A DNA stretch of 64,000 nt, taken from the NCBI GenBank assembly GCA_963169105.1, contig OY720639.1:46419848-46483847 (forward strand), written 5' to 3'. The position numbers and the translations under genes are program-made. Below, piece after piece: positions 1 through 11,205 of this stretch. The DNA comes from Ceriagrion tenellum (taxonomy: Eukaryota; Arthropoda; Insecta; Odonata; Coenagrionidae). Numbering within the stretch: the stretch's first letter is position 1; each line of letters opens with the position of its first letter. The notes under the pieces are model-generated. The model was not told the origin of the DNA and searched no databases. It saw only the letters and a list, made by a program, of their open reading frames with translations.

Positions 1-59
1 TAGGTCTTAGCAACGTAAATAAATACGCCATTTATGTGCTTATTTTGTAATATTCTCCA

Positions 60-60
<1 letters not shown>
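1..60. repeat. End of a tandem-repeat unit
   Basis: This stretch resembles 2205-2262: both carry a GTCT(T/C)AGC(A/T)ACGTA motif followed by TTAATGTGCTTATTTT-like sequence and a TAATATTC block. It looks like the end of the unit whose next copies lie at 1861-2388, cut off here by LINE insertions beginning at the ATT repeat. No gene is seen. Confidence 0.5.
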
Positions 61-90
<30 letters not shown>

Positions 91-97
91 ATTATTA
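61..97. repeat. (ATT)n microsatellite, target of Dong-like LINE
   Basis: About twelve ATT units, slightly impure. It abuts the 3' end of the first LINE tail, which lies on the minus strand, so on that strand the element ends in (AAT/TAA)n rather than poly(A). Similar ATT runs occur at 371-392 and 1488-1512. Confidence 0.85.
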
Positions 98-370
98 CTT
101 CTGTAACTTCCCCTCCGAGTCCCCGGCTAACATCGGGTTTCATTGCCATCATAATGGCCGAGAACTCGAGAGGGGCGGTGCACAGTTCGTAGCCGCTTCC
201 GATTAACCCATCGGATCAGCGGCTACGCTGCGTTCGGGTCGTGCGCACGAAGCAGACGGAGCGACCCCAAGAGGACGGCCTTCTGCATGCGGGCTGCAAG
301 GGATTCCGCCTGTGCCACTAAAGCAGGAATACGCTTGATGCTCTGTATCAGCGAGCCCTTGATTCCACCA
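98..370 (-). mobile_element. 5'-truncated Dong/R4-like LINE tail, copy 1
   Basis: A 273-bp fragment nearly identical to the 3' part of the larger copy at 393-1487. It keeps the last ~48 codons of the ORF (stop at 223-225, C-terminus ending LLRAHDPNAA) and the ~125-bp 3' UTR. It is bounded on both sides by ATT repeats, which is the insertion habit of Dong/R4-clade LINEs in TAA repeats. The short length fits 5' truncation during target-primed reverse transcription. Confidence 0.75.
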
Positions 371-392
371 TTATTATTATTATTATTATTTT
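371..392. repeat. (ATT)n between two LINE tails
   Basis: Short ATT run separating the two tandem Dong-like copies. It is what would remain if two insertions entered the same TAA microsatellite. Confidence 0.8.
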
Positions 393-1487
393 TTGTTACT
401 TCTGTAACTTCCCCCTCCGAGTCTCCGGCTAACATCGGGTTTCGTTGCCGTCATAATGGCCGAGAACTCGAGAGGGGCGGTGCACAGTTCGTAGCCGCTT
501 CCGATTAACCCATCGGATCAGCGGCTACGCTGCGTTCGGGTCGTGCGCACGAAGCAGACGGAGCGACCCCAAGAGGACGGCCTTCTGCATGCGGGCTGCA
601 AGGGATTCCGCCTGTGCCACGCAAGCAGGAATACACTTGATGCTCTGTATCAGCGAGCCCTTGATTCCACCGAGCACACCTATGACTAGGACTACTAGTT
701 TTACCGAGTGTCCCGGGTACATCTGCCGAAGTTCGAACAGCAGGTCTTGATATTTCGTCCGTTTTTCCGCCTCTTTCGCGTCCAAGTTCGTATCGGCCGG
801 AGCCGAAAACTCGATGACGAACATGGAACGAGATTGGCGGTCGAGGAGAACGATGTCAGGCTTGTTCGCCTCCAACTGCCTGGTGGTGGGGAATGAGTAA
901 TTCCACCAGATTTTTGTTTTGTCGTTCTCCACGACGGACTCAATATCTCCAGGGGCACAGGGCAGCACATAGACTTCGTCGATGCCGTAATGATGTCGAA
1001 AGTGGAAATACAACACCCGCAGAGCTGCGTTGTGCCGAGCTAAATACGCTGACTGCGCGTAATAACTGCAGCCGGAGAGAAGGTGACTCAAAGTCTCCGG
1101 CTTGGCTCGGCACGCTCTGCGTCTCGTGTCCGTCACCTCCGCCTTGAATATCATTCGGCGGTACACGAGTGTGTTGATGACACCATCCTGGCACGCGAGA
1201 ACGAAACCCTCGGTTTCGGACCTGAGACCCGCGGAACGAAGGAAGGCAAACGTCAGCTCCTTCGATAGCCCATGTTTTTCCATGTTTCGGTAGAAACCTC
1301 CATGCATGGGCTTATCGGTGTGTGTCTTGAGCAAGGTCTTCTGCTCAGCCTTTTTGACCTCGAGCTTTAAGACGTCTGCCCTCAGTGACACGATTGACGT
1401 GGCACTGTCGTTACCGTCGGATGACAGGTCAAAGTCCAGACCGATTGCGTCCGCTGCCCTCTTCGCCGCCTGGAAGAGGAACGCCTT
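393..1487 (-). mobile_element. Dong/R4-like LINE, C-terminal endonuclease half, copy 2
   Basis: Minus-strand open frame from ~1485 to a stop at 525, with no ATG needed because the 5' end is truncated at the ATT repeat. The ~320 residues match the C-terminus of RLE-type LINEs: an incomplete CCHC finger (CRAKPETLSHLLSGC), then ENDKTKIWWNYS, then the PD-(D/E)XK-like core KPDIVLLDRQSRSMFVIEF, then VLVIGVLGG. The reverse transcriptase is missing, so the copy cannot be autonomous, but the retained frame has no stops, suggesting a recent insertion. The 3' UTR (393-524) contains a GC-rich block around AGCGGCTACG that is also present in copy 1. The family call rests on domain order and the TAA target; the exact clade is inferred. 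Confidence 0.8.
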
Positions 1488-1692
1488 ATTATTATTATTG
1501 TTATTATTTTTGTTTATTTATCCTGGGTTTGATGAGACGGAACCGTACCCTCTTCCCCAAACCCAGTACATACACAAACACCCATGTCCTGGATAATATA
1601 ATAATGTGCAGATAATATTCTACCCAGGTGGGATTCGAACCCGCGACCCTCGGGTTAGCAGGATAGGACTTTACCCCGCCGCCACCGGGGCC
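1488..1692 (-). mobile_element. tRNA-derived SINE, family 1, minus copy
   Basis: On the minus strand the element starts GGCCCCGGTGGCGGCGGGG (box A-like, tRNA-like head) and carries box B GGGTTCGAATCCCACC near 1630-1645, then a body with CCAGGACATGGGTGTTTGTG and a T/A-rich tail merging with the ATT repeat at 1488-1512. Sister copies lie at 14983-15170 and 63188-63342. Confidence 0.75.
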
Positions 1693-1860
1693 ATAAGCAG
1701 AGTTTAGGTTGTTCGACGTTTTTGTCGATTTGGCAGTGCATTTGTGTTCGAAATGAAGACTTGCACCACATAGTCACTGATTTTCGTAGGTGTGCTATGG
1801 TAGCAAATGCACAGTGAGCATAGTGATGGCGGCCGTGAGGTGGAAATGGTTGCGAAGACC
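1693..1860. other. Unassigned, no gene seen
   Basis: Unique-looking sequence between the SINE and the first direct-repeat unit. Only short chance frames are present. Confidence 0.4.
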
Positions 1861-2388
1861 CATATCGATGGAGCTACTGGTATATCAAATCGAACGACCC
1901 TGCTATGGATGGACAAGTGTCTTCAAACATATACGAATCGTGGTATGATCCACATATTTTGTACCTGAATTTGGTTTTTCAGTAGGTAACCTATATCATG
2001 CAGGCGATCACAATTTTTTTAAATCAATTAAATAAATTCGTGCAATTTTCGTATTTGTTTTAACACCGCTTGTGTGAGATGGGAAGAAGCCAGCTGTCTC
2101 TGGTGAGGATTTCTATTTTTCTCGTGCCATCGGTGGCGCTGTTGTCCGGGGCGGGTGATCGAGGGGTGAGGTCCTCCAATATCGATTGTATTCGTCCTTC
2201 GATACAGGTCTCAGCTACGTATGAAAGTGCGTCATTAATGTGCTTATTTTAGTGTAATATTCACATATTGATGGAGCTACGGTTATATCGAATCGAACGG
2301 CCCTGCTGCGGATGGACGAGTGTCATCAAAAATATACGAATCGCGGTATGATCCGCACATTTTGTACCTGAATTGGGATTTTCAGCCC
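1861..2388. repeat. Diverged tandem repeat, ~404 bp period
   Basis: Two direct copies of a ~124-bp segment at 1861-1984 and 2265-2388, both starting ATCGATGGAGCTAC or TTGATGGAGCTAC and ending near TTTTGTACCTGAATT(T/G)GG. A third partial unit is at 1-60. The spacing of 404 bp and the copy at the window edge suggest a larger tandem array to the left. No protein is indicated. Confidence 0.7.
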
Positions 2389-3329
2389 ATCATCTTCCTC
2401 GTTTCTGGTCTTGTCAGGAGAAAACTTGGGCGGAATAACATGGCTGGTCTGCAATCACCCAGTGCCACACAGCTTGGGGGTAGCTGCCACGGTGCTGGGT
2501 AGTATCTTCAGGGTGCATATTACCTCATTAGTCGGTAGCCTCATCATTTACCCAACCTGCTTGAAATCCTCACCAGAATCAGGGCCTGTCGAATTGATAC
2601 TTCAGGGTAGAATCAGAGCTATAACTCACTACTTCATTCAATATGCTATGAGGCCATTTATAAAACCAATAAATTTATCGAATGTTTCTGCAACACTTAT
2701 TAAATGGTTATCATGGCTTACGGGTCCCGTAACTTTATAGAGTAAATATGTGTCGTTCTCGTTAATGGTCATTACTCCGACAGGTGTACTGCAGGCTTTA
2801 AATTATATCCCCGTGCTATCCTGAAATTCTTATGATATAAATTTCTCCAGTTATCTTCGCCTGGTGATTCTGTGTGTGTTCTAAACTAAGGACTTCCATC
2901 TACCTCTACGAAGTACCATGCTAGCCATCACTAGAGTTTGTGGCACGTAGTGATTCCACTCCAAGCATGCAACACTTTTCCCAGTCTACATAAGAGCCTT
3001 GCACGTTCCCCCGGCCTCTAGGCGCAGGCTAATAGCAGTCACGATAACAAAGCGCGGTCAGACCAGAAACTAGGAGAGTGCTACGTGGACGAACATGCTA
3101 ACATGCAGTATACCAGAGAGATGCAAATACGGGTTAGTATTATGAATGCGATTGTTAAATAGTACATACTATAAGGTGCTAAATCATGCCGGACATTTAA
3201 ATCGGGGTTAGTTATTGATAATGATGTTAAGTTTTTAATCACTAGTACGAAGTCTACTCTATCTAGTGATGGCCAAAGTTCCATAGAACAGGTCAATCGT
3301 AACCAATATGGTCCCTTATTGTACGTGGA
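2389..3329. other. Unassigned intergenic sequence
   Basis: No recognisable protein, RNA or repeat boundary. The longest open frame (2411-2740, plus strand) has no family resemblance and an ordinary AT-rich composition. Confidence 0.4.
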
Positions 3330-3600
3330 GAAAAGAGAAGTCTTCTGAAAACCCTAAGAAGAAGACAGGACAAATTAACCGGCCACATCATGAGACATAA
3401 TGGCCTGATGAATACAATCGTCGAGGGACAGATCAACGGGAAGGATGACAAAGGAAGGCCTCATTTCAGATGTATAGAACAAGTGATGGAAGACATGAAA
3501 GTGGCAAAATATATAAATATGAAGAGATTAGCTGATAGGAGAACTGAGTGGAGGGCTGCGTCAGACCAATCTCAGGATTATTCACTGATGATGATTGTAC
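3330..3600 (+). mobile_element. RTE-like LINE, C-terminal fragment
   Basis: The plus frame over 3390-3720 reads LTGHIMRHNGLMNTIVEGQI and then GRPHFRCIEQVMEDM. This is the H(I/V)-x-RH(N)-x-L...EG(K/R)...GRPR...I tail shared by RTE-type LINEs, also seen here at 18627-18860 and 60835-61050. Only the tail remains; no reverse transcriptase is present. Confidence 0.7.
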
Positions 3601-3779
3601 GAGGGAGAATCAAATGTAAACCGCAGTTAATTTTTTTCCACAATTTTTATGCGGGGGTAATGTTTGATTGTGCATTATTTTTCTACATAATCCCCTCCCA
3701 GTTCAATGCACTTACGCCATAGGATAGGTAGTGCTTCGATACCGCGTGAGAAAAATTCTTTTGGTTGACTCTGTAGCGG

Positions 3780-4090
3780 TGACAATATGATTAAATTTTA
3801 AAAATAGTTGCGAAAACACACAAACTACACACCAGTGTTGATTTTTTGACGAGATCTTAGTGTAGGATAATCCTCATCTGTCAAATAAGGTCTCTCTAGA
3901 GTGCATTCACGTACCATTTCCCGTATAAAATGGCTGGTTTTTCCTGGCAAATATCTCGGAAAGTAATGCGGTAAGGGGTTGAATTTTTCATTTCAATGAA
4001 AGGGTGATATATTTTTCTTTAAATGAGACCAAATTTATTGATTCATAGGTGAAATGATATTTCGCTGAAACTACCTTAAGCTGACTTCGC
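3780..4090. repeat. Dispersed repeat, family D
   Basis: Shares AACTACAC..GTGTTGATTTTTTGACGA at its left and ATTTCGCT(G/C)AAACT(A/G)CCTTAA at its right with 55360-55690; the right half is inverted at 49855-49930 and more weakly at 26105-26250. Shorter related pieces occur at 48180-48350 and 51130-51260. Noncoding; class unknown. Confidence 0.6.
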
Positions 4091-4499
4091 TAGGGTCTCA
4101 TATGGTAGAGGTATACTCCAAGTGAGGTGTCGCCAGAGTAAAATAACATCCCTTCTTTACGTTCGCGTCACATTTTCCTAGTATTCTTTCAGTAAATTCC
4201 AATTTTCGATTGGCCAGTGCACAAAGGACACCGCACAGACCTTATCGCAATCCGGTTTCCTTGAAATTGGCTGGTAATATGCTGTATGCTGTGTATTTTC
4301 GTCTCCTGATCGAAAGTCTCAATGGACACGAAGTCCGAAACTCCCAGGATTTTAAGACAAACCCTGATTATTCTTGATTACAGGCTTATGCTCGCTCCGT
4401 TGTAACCTAAAATTAACGCAGCCAAACAAAAAAGTGTGGTATATATTTTACATAGGGTGAGAGCCAAGAGGGATTACAGAAGCTCCTAGATAACTTTTG
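4091..4499. other. Unassigned intergenic sequence
   Basis: Nothing recognised on either strand. Confidence 0.4.
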
Positions 4500-4665
4500 T
4501 GAATCAACAGAGATAATTTAGGGCAAATGCGTGCAAGACTAAAGTAGTAGTTTTTTATCAGGATAATGGGGAGAATAACTGTGTGATGAGGGTGAATGGA
4601 ACAAGTGGACGATTTTGTGTACTTAGGTAAGATGTTTGCGAAAGATGGACTAAAGCTAAATGCTC
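4500..4665 (+). pseudogene. LINE reverse-transcriptase remnant
   Basis: The plus strand reads CKTKVVVF and, after a frame change, DDFVYLGKMFAKDGLK. This is the 'KTKV..(F/Y)VYLG..(F/I)..DG' segment that follows the catalytic motif of RTE-type reverse transcriptases. Stops and a frame break show it is dead. Confidence 0.65.
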
Positions 4666-4669
4666 GTGC

Positions 4670-4960
4670 TCTTAAGGACCTGCTTCGTTGCTTGCTTGTT
4701 GTTTCTCACCTCTTTGAGAGGCTCGCGTGTCAACACTAATTTGTTGAAACGACACGCGCTCCACCGATTGTACAATGGATTTAATAATTCAGAAACCTTT
4801 GCGGGCGCGCGCACAACTCACCAAAGTTCATCGTAATCTGATGAATTGTACTGGAACGCACAGAAGACGAACAAACGAACATTCATTTTTATGTATTACA
4901 TGGCAATGCTGCAAAGAAATGGCAAAAGGAAACCTTTTAGATACTGACTTCTTGGGATGA
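4670..4960 (-). mobile_element. Dispersed repeat, family H (Helitron-like?)
   Basis: Inverted copy of 19490-19720. Shared blocks include TTGTACAATGGATTTAATAA, GCGCGCGCACAACTCA and CATCGTAATCTGATGAATTG. Open frames across it are chance. See 19440-20061 for the reason a Helitron is suspected. Confidence 0.55.
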
Positions 4961-5609
4961 GAGTTAATTGCCTCCATATTTAAATTATGCGTGAGAGGTC
5001 AGAATTTTATTTTCGAAAAGAAAAACAAAACACTCCAAAAAATACGAACTGGAATTTTCGGCCAAGAATTTTTAAGACAGGTTATCCGTTTGATTGGACA
5101 GGTTGAGATGACGGATTGCTTCCACGCAATTGTGTGACAGGTGGAAAGATGACCAGAAAAAGAGGATGGATGTACCGAAGCATCCACGCGATCGAATGTC
5201 GTACAGTGTGTTCTGACGCACGAGGATCATCAAGCTTTTCAGTAACGGGAAAGCATGGGTTCAACAAATGTATGGAAAGGCGGAACTTAAAAAAAAGTAT
5301 GCTAGGATAAAGGGGGTGAGTGAGCAAGAATCGTTGCGTGTAACTAATTTACTTTATGAGTGGCCTCACTTTGTAGCGAGTTTATTTTATGAGTTGTGCC
5401 ACGTTGGACGCCATTAAGGTAACACATTTAATTTATCCACACAATAGTATTTGGTACCGGAAGTAACATGTGCAAGTGAAACCATCTTCAAAACAACTAA
5501 CACAATGGCAATAAATGAATTACTCGAGATATATAAAAGAGAATAGTCAGAACTTGCCTGTATAAAAAATATCAAGGAAACGAGCATTTGAGTTTAGCTT
5601 CAAATGAAA
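4961..5609. other. Unassigned intergenic sequence
   Basis: Nothing recognised; overlapping 60-80 codon frames on both strands have no family features. Confidence 0.4.
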
Positions 5610-5985
5610 CAGTTTACAAAGAGAGAGAACCAGTGACGAGCACGATGAGAAAGATGCGAATCTATTTCTTTGTACACCTAATCGGAACTCCGGAAAATAG
5701 AATAAGCAAAAAAATGATACAAAAACTATGGAACAGTGAGACCAGAATAAGATGGATTGCCTAGATTATGGAAGATACGAGTGAATTACACATTACAATA
5801 GAAGACTTGAAGGAAAAGACAGTCGCAATCATGAAACTCAAGGACAAACAGACTATAAACCAAGATTAACAAACGGAGAGTATGAAGGGTGGTCCCAGAT
5901 GATGAAGGAAAATTACATTCCAAGCGAATGAAGGAACACTGAACCAACAGAAAACAGAAGAATTCCAGCAGATGACTGAAGTGGT
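5610..5985 (+). pseudogene. RTE-like LINE C-terminus, degenerate
   Basis: Reading plus, RKMRIYFFVHLIGTPENRIS, KKMIQKLWNSETRIRWI, IMEDTSELHITIEDLKEKT and a KGG(W)SQ..MK tail follow the RTE pattern (H(I/L)xRM..R+..+I......W++E...DL......I...(D/E)R). Internal stops are present. Confidence 0.6.
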
Positions 5986-6044
5986 ACAATTAAGGTCATT
6001 AAATAAAATTATAATCCATAATAGTAGTATTAGGGCATTGGCTG

Positions 6045-6205
6045 TTCGCATATTTGAGATGCAGCCAATGAGTCAATGTTTATAGCAATTTTTTTAATAG
6101 ATGTGTTAGTTTTGAGCCGTAGGGTGAACGATTTTTAGATTTTCACATACAAAGTCGCAGATGACCGAGATCTAGCAACAACTGATTTATGCATAGAGAG
6201 TTAGA
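6045..6205. repeat. Dispersed repeat, family E
   Basis: Inverted copy of 54585-54740: shared blocks are ACTGATTTATGCATAGAGAG, GTTTTGAGCCGTAGGGTG and AGATGTGTTAG. Noncoding; class unknown. Confidence 0.6.
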
Positions 6206-6414
6206 ATTCGAGCAAGAGTGAGATGGCCAGAGCCTGGGGGACGGAGTGGTTGGTGTGATTGCTCCAATACTATTGTGTGCTCGATGGACACTTATGGTTC
6301 AAACAGCGTATAAACTGTTATTTTTTACATCCCTTCTATAGTTCTTTAAACTGAAAGCAAACCCGTTGTTGTATTACGTAAGTTGTTATATTAACACCAT
6401 TTTTCAGCCTGTTA

Positions 6415-6844
6415 AGGCAGGGACGCAATCAACGTGTACGTGTGACGCGAGACGTTAACGGGACAACGGGAGACGGGGAACGCAAGTCAGCGGACACAAT
6501 CGACGTTAACGCGGCCCGGAGTAACAATTGACTAACGCAGGCGCAGCTAAGAGATCAGGTGTAAACAAGTGTGAAAGTAAATCAGTTGTCTTCGCCAAGA
6601 GCTTTCTTCAGCAGTTGGACGAATCTGCCGACAGATGGCTCCCATTCTCGGATTCTCAGGACTATTCTGATTGGTTTTCCGTGTACTGGACACGGGAAGA
6701 GATGAAAGTTGCCCATCTCTCGCGTACGCGTACTCCCCGTACACGTTGATTGTGTCCGTTCGCTATACTTTCCCGTCAGCCATCTTTTCGCGTATTCCCG
6801 TTAACGGCTCACGTTACACGTACACGTTGATTGTGTCCCAGCCT
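6415..6844. mobile_element. Harbinger-like MITE with TTA target duplication
   Basis: Terminal inverted repeats AGGC(A/T)GGGAC(G/A)CAATC continue through AACGTGTACGTG and into a CGTTAACGGG block, about 50 bp with mismatches. TTA lies immediately outside both ends (6412-6414 and 6845-6847), the signature of PIF/Harbinger insertion. The 430-bp interior has no transposase, so this is nonautonomous. Confidence 0.75.
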
Positions 6845-6847
6845 TTA

Positions 6848-9227
6848 CTGTTGTTACGTGGGGTGTGAAGTTTGTAAAAGTGGAGACAGAACGACTGAAT
6901 ATGCGATCTGGTGTTTAAATGAAGATGTGGCATAGAAGCTAGTAGGAAAAGAATGTTTGTGGTATAGCTCAAATTTGCTTGCTGAACTATAACGACAGAA
7001 GATGTAAATTGGACAACAGTTCCTATTAGGAAACTTGCAATCAGGTTATTCAGAAGCGAAGAAGAAATCAAAAGGGAAAAGAAAGCGAACCTTAATTTCA
7101 GAGTGAAATTCAAACGCGAGCTTAAGCTGGTTATATACGCATTCTTACGTTGGACGCCAAAATAGAACATATTATATATGTTTTTCGTATGACCATTTAT
7201 TTTACTCCCTGGTATGAAGTCGAAAATACTATTGGGTTACGAATGGAAACATATACCCCTTTCATATCAACAAACACAGCATAACACGTTTACATATGCG
7301 TAAAATTACTCTTCATGCTCTTCACTCACTTCTTTTCTCTTCAGGCTCAACAAACAGGCCATTACACTTTTGTTCTCACTTTTAAGCCGCTTCGCTGCAT
7401 ATAGACTGAATAAGTACATTTTAACTTTAAAGTAATCTCTATAGTCGACTCACGGACAAAATCATTTCTGTGTGCGAAATACAGGGTGCGACAGCGTAAT
7501 TTGCCGATTTAAATTTGGCACCAGGAAGCGAGGTTTAAATACGATCCTGTGAAGAAAAATGTTTGTCCAACATATTCATCTTGACATGCACAACGCTTCA
7601 ATGCTTGAAATACATGCTGTAGTGTATGGACATGAAGTAATTGCAATGATAACTATAACATGACTTAGTATTAATGGCAGAATTTCGTTTAAAAGCCGTA
7701 AATGGACAATACAACTGAATGTATTGATTTCCGATTAAAGATATATCGAGGCTGCAGCAACTTTTTTTTAGTAAAAGCATAGTAATCCAGTCGATATAAT
7801 GAGAAATAGGGGGGGGGGTAGCTGGAAAACATTCCGAAGTTAATGGAATTTTCACTGGTTGTCTGGGGGTACTCTAGGATGTCTACCCTAAGTTTTCGAC
7901 CTCGAGGACCCTGTGCTAACTTATGGGGGGGACCAAAAACCTCAAAATGTTCGGAATTTTTTCAGTTTGTCCCTTATATCTCGTACACTAAGCGTATTTT
8001 GAGTAACGTAGTACATTATGAAGTTGCAGAGGATTAAATTTTCTAAAATTTGGCTGGTAAATTGAATTTTGGACACAATATTAACCGAGATACAGCCGAT
8101 CAAATTTAGACAAAGTTTCTCGAAATGTAAAAAAATAGCCGACAAATTCCGTCAGAGATATGACTCCTTACGCTATCATATACCCAAGCTATGGATTCTA
8201 GTACCTTAACACTTTAAGTGTTATGAACGTAGTAGTACGTCCTCCCATATTCTCTGAGAAGGACGATCGACGTACTAGGACGTCTATGGAATACAATTAT
8301 TGAACGGCAAGTGGACGTTATGGTAACGCTGAAGTCTTTCTGGTAGACATACATATGACCACAAAGTGCCAAAATGAATTTTTATAGTAAATAAAAGTTC
8401 ATTATCCTAGAATTTAAGAGGGTTTTCTTTCGCAATCCAGGTAAGTGTGTAAAATCAACACTTTTTCTGAGAGGGCTTCCAATGTAAAGCCCAGCACGCA
8501 AAGTGTTAACCATCTGTGGACGGAATTATGAAACATCAGCATGGAAAAATACTGCTACTGTATTAGTTTTTTAAAAGTCCTATTTAAGCATTTTTTAAAA
8601 TTGAAAGTTATTTGATGATAACAATTATTTTTAAATGTGACGTATTTGTATTGCATATATGTAATTTAAAATTATACTTTGCATAATAATATTTACGCAA
8701 GGCGTACTTCAACATTACCTTCATAACGTACCTTATATAAACTCTAGGCGCAGCAACTAAATGGAAACGCCTCACACAAAGCAGATATTTCAATGATTAT
8801 GAAACGTAGCTACCTTGACTCACTCGTCCATAGAGAGTGTAGGCGGCGGCGTTTACAAAGGACTGAAATTTTTTTACCGCCAGCTTACTATACCTGGCAC
8901 TGGCTTTCTGATAGGTAATATGTATCGACTTTACTCACTCCCATCTCGTCTAAATTACTACCAATTTTCCTAGCAATTTTGGTATGTTCTAATGCGGTAT
9001 TATTTCCTATGTTAATTTTTCATCAAGTCAAAGCAGTTAATATTCATTTAACGTTTGAATGACCACATAAAACAACTGGGGTCAGGTTCGACCCCATCTT
9101 GACATTCCAAAAATCCAACGTCTACATAATATCTTGCAAGCCACGTCAAGAGGGTGTTGCATTAGTTGAGTTATTACTAACGTAGGTATTTGATAATTAC
9201 ATACAGTTTTGATGTACCTTGATAATA
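6848..9227. other. Unassigned intergenic sequence
   Basis: About 2.4 kb in which I recognise no gene, RNA or element. There is a G run at 7809-7818 and no frame with family resemblance. Confidence 0.4.
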
Positions 9228-9330
9228 GACCTGTGCGCCGATGGATAAACTAAACCGGCGGCGGACGCCGGATGAAAATGGGTCGGCGGCCGATCCAATG
9301 GTTTTTACCGGCGGCGTACTTATTCAGCCG
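9228..9330. other. GC-rich CGGCGG-type block
   Basis: A sharp GC-rich island in AT-rich sequence, with several CGGCGG or CCGGCGGCG units. A related block in opposite orientation is at 14085-14215. Function unknown; see findings. Confidence 0.5.
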
Positions 9331-9869
9331 TAATATACTTACAAGTATTTCAGCATGTTATAGCATAAATTATTCATTGTTTCTCATTATTTGATGTGTT
9401 CAATTGTTTATTTCATGTTAAAACTTATGTTATTACATTTTTATTAACGTACGCGAGAAATTTCTTTTAATTTTAAGTATTTAAGCAAATATCGTGTCGT
9501 ACAACTTTTATCAAACCTAATATTATACCCTTTCATTACTAAATTTTATAAGGCATATTCATTACTAATTTACCTTTTATCTCAAATGCGAGCGAAAAAT
9601 TTCGTTGTAAAGAGATATGTCCATTTCACTGTTAAAATTTTATGCATAGTTTTTCAAATATGATGAAATGCCCTTCAAACGATCCTGTATGTATTCTTAT
9701 CACCTCTTGCATTCATCTACGTACCTCATTGTAAATTTTGAGAGCGGAGGATTTTATGAAAAGAGGTCTCCCGTTTTTTAGATTTTTATTAATAATTCAA
9801 TATTTATAGATTAATATCCGAATTAATCGACGAATAAAAAGGCAATATGAAAAATGTAACTCTTGGAAT

Positions 9870-10800
9870 TCGAAGAAGACTTCCAAAAAAACAACACAAA
9901 CTTTTACAAAACATTTAAAAAGAAACTATTGCGGTACCAACCCCATAACCACCGCTTTAGAAAAGAAAATGGAAAACTGGAACTTTAAAATCAAGGCAAT
10001 GGCTGAGAATTGGCTAATTATTTCGAAATACTTCCGAACTCCCCAGAACCCAAGGAAGGATTCCCACCAATTGATCCCAATGAAAACAATCCTAATTCAC
10101 AAGCACCAGATTAAGAAGAAACTGCAAGAAAAATTAAAAAAGCCCCAAAACATTAAAGCATCAGATAATGATGGAATTATAGCAGAACTCGTGATAGCAG
10201 CTCTACCAAAAACCATAGCAGAAATAACACAAAAAATACAAAATTTTGGTGAAATGAACAAATCCCTAATGACTGGGAAAAGTCCTTATTCATCTATTTT
10301 ATTAAAAAATGGAGATAGAACAGATGTAAACAACTGCAGAGGAATTCCACTCATTCCTATCACATATAAACTTGTCTCACAATGTTTTCTTGCTCAGCAA
10401 CAACTTTAATCCCAAATTGGCGAATATCAAGCAGGCGTCAGGTTGGATAGATCACTCCGGGAAAAAATTCTAAATCTAAAACTAATAATTCGGCACCAAA
10501 AGATTTACAGAAGAATATTATCTGCACCTTCGTTGACTTCAAAAAAGCCTTTGATTCAGTTGATCACGAATCTCTGGATCAAATTTCGAAAGAACAAGGG
10601 CTCGACCCTAAAACACTTGCAACCATTAGGCAGACACTTACTAATAATATATGTTAAGTAAAATTCAGGGGCAAAATTTTGGAACCCTTCGAAATAAAAA
10701 CAGGAGTAATTCAAAGAGAAGGGCACTCAAAATTACTCTTAATTTGCGTCCTAGAAAAAATACTTCGAAAATGATGAAAAGACGAAGTCTAAAAATTGAT
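9870..10800 (+). pseudogene. RTE-like LINE reverse transcriptase, frameshifted
   Basis: Three plus frames together trace an RTE-type RT. First, 9969-10409 contains SILLKNGDRTDVNNCRGIPL (the 'KGD...C.NYRGI.L' motif). Next, ~10530-10640 reads FVDFKKAFDSVDHESLDQIS (RT motif A, catalytic D kept). Then ILEPFEIKTGVIQREGHS (~10670-10715) corresponds to the G(V/L)(R/K)QG motif B. At least two frameshifts and in-frame stops make it inactive. 5' and 3' ends are not defined. Confidence 0.8.
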
Positions 10801-10907
10801 CAACCAATCATACTAGGAATGACAACTGTAACAATTTGGCAGCATCGATTTTTTAATCAATTTTGGTAACATCGGCAGTGGCCGATGACCCATCATCAAG
10901 GATACGA

Positions 10908-11205
10908 CGTTTGGATTTTTCCATGTTTTTGTTCTTGATTCCCTCTTCCTCCCCAGCATACGCCCTTTCCCAGGATTTCCCAAGCTTTTACGGATTTTGT
11001 TTCCCATCCCTCACCAGCAGCGGCGAACGATCCATTTACACTGTATATTCTACATACATCTGTCTGTAGGTTCTATAGATATCCAACTTAGACCTTTTGG
11101 ACTTTCAATGTTCTTATTTGTGATTTCCCCTTACCTCCCAGCACACGGCCCTTTCCCAGGGTTTCTTCGAACGGTTTCTGTTTTCCAGCCCCACGCCCTT
11201 CTGAA
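10908..11205. repeat. Direct duplication, ~100 bp, ~190 bp spacing
   Basis: 10908-11012 and 11097-11205 share TTGGA(T)TTT(C)..ATGTT(T)TT.TT, CTCCCAGCA(T/C)AC and GCCCTTTCCCAGG(A/G)TTTC. Similarity is imperfect. No coding meaning recognised. Confidence 0.6.
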
